Positions 6,318 to 10,979 of a stretch of DNA of 10,979 bases are shown here, piece by piece. This DNA is from an uncultured Ruminococcus sp. GTDB taxonomy: Bacteria; Bacillota; Clostridia; Oscillospirales; Ruminococcaceae. The stretch spans positions 1 to 10,979 of the forward strand of contig CAMWKY010000044.1 in assembly GCA_947174965.1 (NCBI GenBank), in the 5' to 3' direction. The position numbers and the translations under genes were made by a program. The notes under the pieces were generated by a model. It was not told the DNA's origin and ran no database searches. It was given only the letters and a program-made list of their open reading frames with translations. Within the stretch, counting starts at the first letter, position 1. Every line of letters starts with the position of its first letter.

Positions 6318-7139
6318 TTATTTATCTTTTTTCTTGTTGAATGAAAAAATACCTCTGCGTTTTTTTTGTGGAAGTTCAAGTGGTTCATCTAAAATTTCAA
6401 GTCCAAGAAGTGTATAAGAATCCGTTCCCTTTGAATTTTTATCATAGTACATTATGGGCTTTCCATGACTTGGTGCTTCTGAAATACGTACATTTCTTGA
6501 TATCTTTGTTTTAAACACCTTATTCGGAAAATACTTTTCAACTTCTGCAATAACATCATTTGCTATATTAAGTCTGCTGTCAAACATTGTGAATAATATA
6601 CCCTCAATTTCAAGAGCAGGATTATAATTTGTTTTAACAATTTTTATAGTATTTACAAGCTGTGAAAGACCCTCAAGTGCAAAAAATTCTGCAAGCATAG
6701 GAACAATAATGCTGTCACTCGCAACAAGTGCATTTATTGTAAGTGAACCAAGTGCAGGCGGACAGTCTATTAATATATAATCATATTCATCTTTTATTGT
6801 AAGCAACTGCATTTTAAGTCTGTTCACACGGTTTTCAAGATTCAAAAGTTCAATCTCTACTCCTGCTAGTGCTTCTGTTGCAGGAACTATAGAAACATTC
6901 TTAAACTCAGTTACAATAACAGCCTCCTGTACTCTTGCTTTTCCAATAAGAATATCATATGTAGTAGCATTTGCCGATTTCTTTTTTACACCAAAAGCTG
7001 TTGTTGCATTTCCCTGAGGATCTGAATCTACACAAAGAACTTTTCTATTGCGTGAACCAAGATAAGCAGCAAGATTTACAACTGTAGTAGATTTTCCAAC
7101 ACCACCCTTTTGGTTAGCGACTGCTATAATTTTTCCCAT
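6318..7139 (-). CDS. parA: Chromosome partitioning ATPase ParA (Soj)
   Basis: A 273-residue ParA/MinD-superfamily ATPase that dimerises on nucleoid DNA with ATP and is released by ParB, moving origins and, in Firmicutes, tuning DnaA. The deviant Walker A motif KGGVGKSTT (11-19) has the signature lysine K11 and catalytic-loop K16. The A' region is CVDSDPQGN and Walker B is ILIDCPPALGSLTINAL. The short form without an N-terminal HTH is the chromosomal (Soj-like) type. The C-terminus has a basic extension, KKRRGIFSFNKKKDK, which could aid nonspecific DNA binding. AAAGGAAG precedes the ATG. It is the first gene of the operon, 17 bp upstream of the ParB start used here, with a near-consensus promoter and the seven-site parS array upstream, so ParB bound to the array could influence its expression. 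Confidence 0.97.
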   Translation of the reverse strand: MGKIIAVANQKGGVGKSTTVVNLAAYLGSRNRKVLCVDSDPQGNATTAFGVKKKSANATTYDILIGKARVQEAVIVTEFKNVSIVPATEALAGVEIELLNLENRVNRLKMQLLTIKDEYDYILIDCPPALGSLTINALVASDSIIVPMLAEFFALEGLSQLVNTIKIVKTNYNPALEIEGILFTMFDSRLNIANDVIAEVEKYFPNKVFKTKISRNVRISEAPSHGKPIMYYDKNSKGTDSYTLLGLEILDEPLELPQKKRRGIFSFNKKKDK

Positions 7140-7175
7140 AAGGTTTATTCTTCCTTTCTATTACAAGATATTTTT

Positions 7176-7204
7176 ATTATAACACTTTTTTTTATATTTG
7201 TAAA
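7176..7204 (-). promoter_or_regulatory. Promoter of the parA operon
   Basis: On the minus strand, -35 TTTACA (7199-7204) and -10 TATAAT (7176-7181) are separated by exactly 17 bp, with an A-tract-rich spacer. Transcription would start near 7169, about 30 nt before the parA ATG. The nearest parS (7231-7246) ends 26 bp upstream of the -35 box, so bound ParB would lie upstream of RNA polymerase and could reach the promoter by spreading. Confidence 0.85.
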
Positions 7205-7230
7205 TACATAATCATATTTTTTTTAAAAAA

Positions 7231-7497
7231 TGTTCCACGTGAAACATTTTGCAGAATCAATGCTCTAAAAAATGTTCCACATGAAACATTTACAGAATCA
7301 ATGCTCTAAAAAATTGTTCCACATGAAACATTTACAGAATCAATTCTCTAAAAAATGTTCCACGTGAAACATTTACAGAATCATTGCTCCAAAAAATTGT
7401 TCCACATGAAACATTTATAGAATCAGCTCTCCATAAAATTGTTCCACATGAAACATTTATAGAATCAGCTCTCCATAAAATTGTTCCATGTGAAACA
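7231..7497. repeat. Array 1: seven tandem parS-type sites, 42-bp period
   Basis: This fills the 363-bp gene-free stretch between the noc-like gene and parA. Sixteen-mers begin at 7231, 7273, 7315, 7356, 7398, 7440 and 7482 (spacing 42, 42, 41, 42, 42, 42), all in the same orientation. Sites 1 and 4 are canonical TGTTCCACGTGAAACA; sites 2, 3, 5 and 6 have the centre CACATG; site 7 has CATGTG. The 25-26-bp spacers are also related (TTTACAGAATCAATGCTCT-type, ending in an A run), and units 5 and 6 are identical over 42 bp, indicating expansion by duplication. Forty-two bp is about four helical turns, so all sites face the same side of the DNA. The layout resembles the F-plasmid sopC centromere (43-bp repeats). 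The likely role is a high-density ParB loading site; the last site lies 5 bp from the noc-like stop codon. Confidence 0.95.
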
Positions 7498-7502
7498 TTT
7501 TT

Positions 7503-8081
7503 TCACTTAGTCACTGGTATTATTATTGTATATTCGATACATTCTTTTTTTTGAATTTCAAAAAACTCAACCTGTAGTCCCGTTGATTTTACATTATCAA
7601 CTGCCTTATTTATTGAATTTATAAGAGCAGTTACACTTTGAAAAATGCTTGCTCGCTTTTTATATGCTGGTATATAAGTTGGATTTCCAATAAAAGCGTC
7701 AATAAGCTGTTCCGTTTTGTCAACATTAAGTTTTTCATCTACTATCTTATCAAGCATTTTCTTTCTGTCTTCAGAACTTGCAATTCTCAATAATGCTCTT
7801 GCATGACGTTCAGTAAGATTATATTTTATTATAGTCTTACGTTCATCAACTGTAAGGCGGAGAAGTCGGAGTTTATTTGCAATTGTACTCTGCACTCTGC
7901 CAAGTTTTGCCGCTGCTTCTTCCTGTGTAAGTCCATAATGCTCAATAAGATTATGTATTGCTGCTGCTTCGTCAAAAAATGAAAGCTGTTGATTTCTGAT
8001 ATAGTCAACAAGTGAAATTATTGCCTTTTCACGTTCGCTTTTCATGCTTGTCTCTTTTTCCAATAAATTTAAACCTGTCAT
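7503..8081 (-). CDS. Noc/ParB-like DNA-binding protein lacking the CTP-binding domain
   Basis: A 192-residue ParB/Noc-family protein containing only the central and C-terminal parts. The HTH spans about 51-75 (LTQEEAAAKLGRVQSTIANKLRLLR), and TERHARALLRI (90-100) follows. At the four family specificity positions it has Q64, K70, R75 and R92, matching the Noc pattern (Q, K, K/R, R) rather than the parS-type ParB pattern, so it probably binds a Noc-type site. There is no GERR or ENLQRE box and no N-terminal CTPase domain; homology to Noc begins around its second helical segment. The amphipathic membrane-targeting N-terminus of Bacillus Noc is also absent. A C-terminal region (about 143-192, ending IEYTIIIPVTK) is extra. 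GAGGA 7 nt before ATG 8081 supports this as the true start, and the upstream 135 bp holds its own promoter, so it is not a visibly broken gene. The role may be nucleoid occlusion or modulation of the adjacent parS array. Confidence 0.85.
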   Translation of the reverse strand: MTGLNLLEKETSMKSEREKAIISLVDYIRNQQLSFFDEAAAIHNLIEHYGLTQEEAAAKLGRVQSTIANKLRLLRLTVDERKTIIKYNLTERHARALLRIASSEDRKKMLDKIVDEKLNVDKTEQLIDAFIGNPTYIPAYKKRASIFQSVTALINSINKAVDNVKSTGLQVEFFEIQKKECIEYTIIIPVTK

Positions 8082-8128
8082 TTTTATTTCCTCACTAACA
8101 ATAATATTTGAGCTTTGCTCTTTAAACT

Positions 8129-8137
8129 ATTCTATCA
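8129..8137 (-). promoter_or_regulatory. Probable extended -10 promoter of the noc-like gene
   Basis: On the minus strand TGATAGAAT gives an extended -10 (TGn followed by TAGAAT at 8129-8134), with no good -35 at 16-18 bp. Transcription would start near 8122, about 40 nt before the ATG. The upstream gene ends in a terminator at 8164-8196, so an independent promoter is expected here. Confidence 0.5.
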
Positions 8138-8163
8138 CATATGGGAAATAAAATCTATAGTAA

Positions 8164-8196
8164 AAATCCGCTTAAATTCATGATTTATGCGGATTT
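8164..8196 (-). terminator. Rho-independent terminator of the mnmG-rsmG operon
   Basis: AAATCCGC (8164-8171) pairs with GCGGATTT (8189-8196), and the stem continues with TAAAT/ATTTA after a T-T mismatch, closing on a 5-nt loop. Read on the minus strand the stem ends in GCGGATTTTT, giving the T run. It lies 20 bp after the rsmG stop codon. Confidence 0.88.
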
Positions 8197-8216
8197 CTCG
8201 ACTTATGACTACAATT

Positions 8217-8921
8217 TTACAATGGTTTCTTCTTAATCTGACCGCTGTTTCGTGGATATTTTGTCGGAGTCTGCGATATTTTTTTTACAATAATTATTTT
8301 TCTTGAATCATTTTCAAGCTTATAATCAATAATACTGCTTATTTCTCCTCCTAAAAGCTTCAAGGCATTTCCAGATGACAATATATCCTCATTAGGTCCT
8401 TTCATTGAAAAAAAACGTCCGCCACTTTTTACAAACGGAATACAATATTCCGACAAAACAGAAAAATTTGCTACTGCTCTTGCACATGAAAAATCAAATT
8501 TTTCTCTGTATTCAGGAAGTCTTGCAATATCTTCTGCCCTGCCATGAATAAATTCTGCATCTATATCAAGTTTTTTACAAAGCTGTTCAAGAAATTTTAT
8601 TCTCTTTGCAAGGCTGTCAAGAAGTGTTATTTTTATGTCATTCCTCATTATTTTCAGTGGAACAGACGGAAATCCTGCACCTGTTCCAACGTCTATAAGC
8701 TTGATATTCCTCGGAATTTCTGCATACTTAATCAATAAAGCACTATCAATAAAATGCTTTATAAGTATTTCATGTGGTTCTGTAATTGCTGTCAGATTCA
8801 CATTTTTATTATATTCCACAAGAAAATCTGCATACATATTAAATTTCTGATATTGATTCTGTGTGAGTTCTAAACCGTATTTTTTAAACTCCAAACGGCA
8901 AAAATCATATTCGGGCAACAT
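8217..8921 (-). CDS. rsmG: 16S rRNA (guanine527-N7)-methyltransferase RsmG (GidB)
   Basis: A 234-residue SAM-dependent methyltransferase that makes m7G527 in the 530 loop of 16S rRNA; loss gives low-level streptomycin resistance in many bacteria. Visible signatures are VNLTAI (41-46), KHFIDS (55-60), the SAM-binding LIDVGTGAGFPSVPLK (75-90), GRAED, the CARAVA segment and a final PRNSGQIKKKPL, close to the family's C-terminal KKPL motif. Length matches homologues. The start at 8921 is chosen because AAGGGGTG lies 6 nt upstream and the protein then begins MLPEYDF. The longer frame from ATG 8951 overlaps the mnmG end by 25 nt and adds a nonconserved [10 protein letters not shown]. The gap to the mnmG stop is 5 bp, so the two genes are translationally linked. 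It is the last gene of its operon before the terminator. Confidence 0.97.
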   Translation of the reverse strand: MLPEYDFCRLEFKKYGLELTQNQYQKFNMYADFLVEYNKNVNLTAITEPHEILIKHFIDSALLIKYAEIPRNIKLIDVGTGAGFPSVPLKIMRNDIKITLLDSLAKRIKFLEQLCKKLDIDAEFIHGRAEDIARLPEYREKFDFSCARAVANFSVLSEYCIPFVKSGGRFFSMKGPNEDILSSGNALKLLGGEISSIIDYKLENDSRKIIIVKKISQTPTKYPRNSGQIKKKPL

Positions 8922-8926
8922 TTTAA

Positions 8927-10801
8927 TCACCCCTTCTCTTTTTTCAGCCATACAATAAGCATTGAAACATCAGCAGGTGATACACCTGATATTCTTGATG
9001 CCTGTCCTATTGATAATGGCTGTATTTTATTCAGCTTTTCAACCGCTTCAAGTCGCAAACCATGTATTTTGCCGTAATCCATATTTTGAGGTAACATTTT
9101 TTCCTCTAATTTATGAGCAGTTTCTATCTGTGCAAGCTGTTTTTCAATATATCCTTTATATTTAATCTGCAGTTCTACCTGCTCACATACATCATCAGGA
9201 AGTTTTGGCTTATTAGGGTCAAATTTCATTATATCAACATAATTCAACTGCGGTCGTCTGATTAAATCAGCTATCTTACAACCTGTCTTTACTGGTGATG
9301 TTCCCTTGCTTTCAAGATATTCATTCAGTTCTGCTGTAGGAGCAATTGTTCCACGTGAAACACGTTTTATTTCTTCATCTGTCAAACGGATTTTTTCATT
9401 GAGTTTATCAAGTCGCTCCTGTGAAATAAGTCCTATTTTATATCCTACTGGCATTAATCGCTGGTCAGCATTGTCCTGTCGCAAAATAAGTCTGTACTCA
9501 CTTCTTGATGTCATCATTCGATAAGGGTCGGAACAGCCCTTTGTTACAAGGTCATCAATCAATGTACCAATATATGAACTGTCTCTGCGGAGAAGAAGTG
9601 GTTCTTTTCCCTGTATCTTCAATGCAGCATTTATTCCTGCCACTATTCCTTGTGCAGCAGCTTCCTCATATCCTGAACTGCCATTAAACTGCCCTGCACC
9701 GTAAAGTCCTTGTATCTTCTTAAATTCAAGTGTTGGCATCAACTGCAACGGGTCACAACAATCATACTCTATTGCATATGCAGGTCGCATAATCTCAACA
9801 TTTTCAAGTCCTTTTATTGTACGCAAAAATGCAAGCTGTACATCTTCGGGCAATGATGATGACATTCCCTGCAAATAATATTCATCTGTAGAAAGTCCCA
9901 TAGGTTCAACAAAAAGCTGATGTCTCGGTTTATCCGAAAATCTGACTACTTTGTCCTCAATTGACGGACAATATCTTGGTCCGACACCCTCTATTCTGCC
10001 TGAATAAAGCGGTGACCTGTCAAGATTAGACAATATAACCTGATGCGTATTACTATTTGTATAAGTCACATAACAACTTACTTTATTATTGAGATTTTCT
10101 ACAGATGTTTCAAATGAAAATGGTACTATTTTTTCGTCACCGTCCTGTTTTTCCATAACATCAAAATCTATACTTCTTTTATGAACTCTACACGGTGTAC
10201 CAGTTTTAAATCTGCGGATTTCTACTCCATTTGCAATAAGACTTGCAGATAATCCTCTGCTTGGCAAGGCTGAATCAGGTCCGCTTTCAAATGATGTTTC
10301 TCCAATATGGATTTTTCCCTTTAAATATGTACCTGTTGCAATAATTACTGCTTTTACTGAATATTCTGCACCTAATGATGTAACTATTCCTGTAATTTTA
10401 CCGTCTTCCACTATGATTTTAGTAACTTCTCCCTGCTTTATACACAAGTTTTCCTGCTGTTCACATACTTGTTTCATGTGATTATGATACATCACTCTGT
10501 CCGCCTGCACTCTCAAACTATGTACGGCTGGTCCTTTTCCTCTGTTTAACATTCGGCTTTGTATAAAACATTTATCGGCAGATTTTCCCATTTCTCCACC
10601 CAATGCGTCAATTTCTCTTACAAGATGCCCTTTTGCTGTTCCTCCGATTGACGGATTACATGGCATATTTGCTATCTGGTCAAGAGATATTGTAAACATT
10701 ACAGTTTTACAGCCTAATCTTGCTGATGCAAGCGATGCCTCTACTCCTGCATGACCTGCGCCAACTACTGCAACATCAAATTCACCCATTTTATATGACA
10801 T
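8927..10801 (-). CDS. mnmG: tRNA uridine-5-carboxymethylaminomethyl modification enzyme MnmG (GidA)
   Basis: A 624-residue FAD protein that, with the GTPase MnmE, installs (carboxymethyl)aminomethyl groups at tRNA wobble U34. The N-terminal dinucleotide fold has VVGAGHAG (12-19). The two cysteines implicated in the reaction are present: C48 in MPCNPSIGG and C278 in [11 protein letters not shown]. The second FAD region is [14 protein letters not shown], and the C-terminal helical MnmE- and tRNA-binding region ends with [22 protein letters not shown]. Length agrees with the roughly 625-residue family. The start at 10801 is chosen for its GAGGA 7 nt upstream and for the family N-terminus. The longest frame, from 10876, would translate array-2 parS sequence into a spurious 25-residue leader. 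The gene contains a canonical parS at 9347-9362. No promoter is seen before the window end, so it is probably transcribed from beyond the edge, where mnmE is usually found. Confidence 0.97.
   Translation of the reverse strand: MSYKMGEFDVAVVGAGHAGVEASLASARLGCKTVMFTISLDQIANMPCNPSIGGTAKGHLVREIDALGGEMGKSADKCFIQSRMLNRGKGPAVHSLRVQADRVMYHNHMKQVCEQQENLCIKQGEVTKIIVEDGKITGIVTSLGAEYSVKAVIIATGTYLKGKIHIGETSFESGPDSALPSRGLSASLIANGVEIRRFKTGTPCRVHKRSIDFDVMEKQDGDEKIVPFSFETSVENLNNKVSCYVTYTNSNTHQVILSNLDRSPLYSGRIEGVGPRYCPSIEDKVVRFSDKPRHQLFVEPMGLSTDEYYLQGMSSSLPEDVQLAFLRTIKGLENVEIMRPAYAIEYDCCDPLQLMPTLEFKKIQGLYGAGQFNGSSGYEEAAAQGIVAGINAALKIQGKEPLLLRRDSSYIGTLIDDLVTKGCSDPYRMMTSRSEYRLILRQDNADQRLMPVGYKIGLISQERLDKLNEKIRLTDEEIKRVSRGTIAPTAELNEYLESKGTSPVKTGCKIADLIRRPQLNYVDIMKFDPNKPKLPDDVCEQVELQIKYKGYIEKQLAQIETAHKLEEKMLPQNMDYGKIHGLRLEAVEKLNKIQPLSIGQASRISGVSPADVSMLIVWLKKEKG
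9347..9362. promoter_or_regulatory. parS site inside the mnmG coding sequence
   Basis: Exact canonical TGTTCCACGTGAAACA. On the coding strand it is read as GTT-TCA-CGT-GGA-ACA, residues VSRGT near position 480-485 of MnmG, in the C-terminal helical part. Confidence 0.92.
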
Positions 10802-10819
10802 AACATTTTCCTCACAAAT

Positions 10820-10979
10820 TGTTCCACTTGGAACATTTTCAACTCTGTTCCACACAAATTGTTTCATGTAGAACATTTTTTAACTCTGTTTCACACAAAT
10901 TGTTTCACGTAGAACATTTTTTTAACTCTGTTTCACACAAATTGTTTCACGTGGAACATTTTTAACTCTGCTTCATACA
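10820..10979. repeat. Array 2: four tandem parS-type sites, 40-42-bp period, continuing past the window end
   Basis: Sixteen-mers begin at 10820 (TGTTCCACTTGGAACA), 10860 (TGTTTCATGTAGAACA), 10901 (TGTTTCACGTAGAACA) and 10943 (TGTTTCACGTGGAACA), spaced 40, 41 and 42 bp. Spacing grows because the T tract after each site lengthens. Orientation is opposite to array 1 when read on the plus strand. Each spacer has AACTCTG followed by a half-site TGTTTCACAC or TGTTCCACAC (starting 10846, 10887 and 10929), always 14 bp before the next full site; the final CTGCTTCATACA at the edge is a degenerate copy. Only the site at 10943 is canonical, and sites degenerate progressively towards mnmG. The array occupies the mnmG upstream region and its far end is not visible. 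Confidence 0.92.

Noticed and set aside
7231..7497. CRISPR-like regular repeats
   Set aside because: Repeats are 16 bp, match parS, and the 25-26-bp spacers are homologous to one another rather than unique; no cas genes are present.
7231..7497. Plasmid-type replication iterons or DnaA boxes
   Set aside because: The repeated core is the palindromic parS, no TTATCCACA-type DnaA boxes were seen among the repeats, and no replication initiator gene is present.
7482..7497. parS palindrome as a terminator for the noc-like gene
   Set aside because: The dyad leaves at most about 6 bp of stem with a tiny loop and only a short T run follows on the minus strand; a centromere role explains it better.
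8245..8258. TGTTTCGTGGATA near the rsmG end as a parS
   Set aside because: Only one half resembles parS, and the sequence is explained by the conserved PRNSGQ codons of RsmG.

Overview
The window looks like the origin-proximal chromosome segment of a low-GC, anaerobic Gram-positive bacterium, most likely a Clostridia member related to Ruminococcus/Oscillospiraceae. This rests on the AT-rich sequence, the order mnmG - rsmG - noc-like - parA - parB - serS (a conserved neighbourhood near the Firmicutes origin), strong GGAGG-type ribosome binding sites, and an anaerobe-type A-type flavoprotein. The genus is inferred from style and gene order, not from a search.

Layout. (1) Positions 1-2111, plus strand: a strong promoter drives a redox operon made of an FprA-type flavo-diiron protein, a small six-cysteine ferredoxin:thioredoxin reductase-like protein and a thioredoxin. 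It ends at a strong terminator whose 3' arm also carries the ribosome binding site of a 32-residue membrane peptide (DUF3789-like). A second hairpin terminator separates it from the convergent minus-strand genes. (2) Positions 2175-7139, minus strand: parA, parB, a GNAT-type acetyltransferase, serS, a DUF4303-like gene and a DUF4291 gene are closely spaced and probably cotranscribed from a consensus promoter at 7176-7204. (3) Positions 7231-7497: an array of seven head-to-tail parS-type sites with a 42-bp period. (4) Positions 7503-8081: a Noc-like protein that has the DNA-binding domain of the ParB/Noc family but lacks the N-terminal CTP-binding domain. (5) Positions 8217-10801: rsmG and mnmG. 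(6) Positions 10820-10979: a second parS array with a 40-42-bp period, upstream of mnmG and running off the window end.

The unifying feature is chromosome segregation. At least 16 parS or near-parS 16-mers lie in under 11 kb: 7 in array 1, 4 in array 2, two between the FTR-like and thioredoxin genes, one between parB and the acetyltransferase, one inside the parB reading frame and one inside the mnmG reading frame. Most chromosomes carry a few dispersed parS sites. Tandem parS with a ~42-bp period instead resembles the sopC centromere of the F plasmid (43-bp repeats). Together with the CTPase-less Noc paralogue this is the most unusual aspect of the window.

Five coding starts (mnmG, rsmG, parB, the acetyltransferase, DUF4291) are set downstream of the longest possible start, because a good Shine-Dalgarno and/or the family N-terminus points there. 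For mnmG and the acetyltransferase the longest reading frames run into parS sequence.
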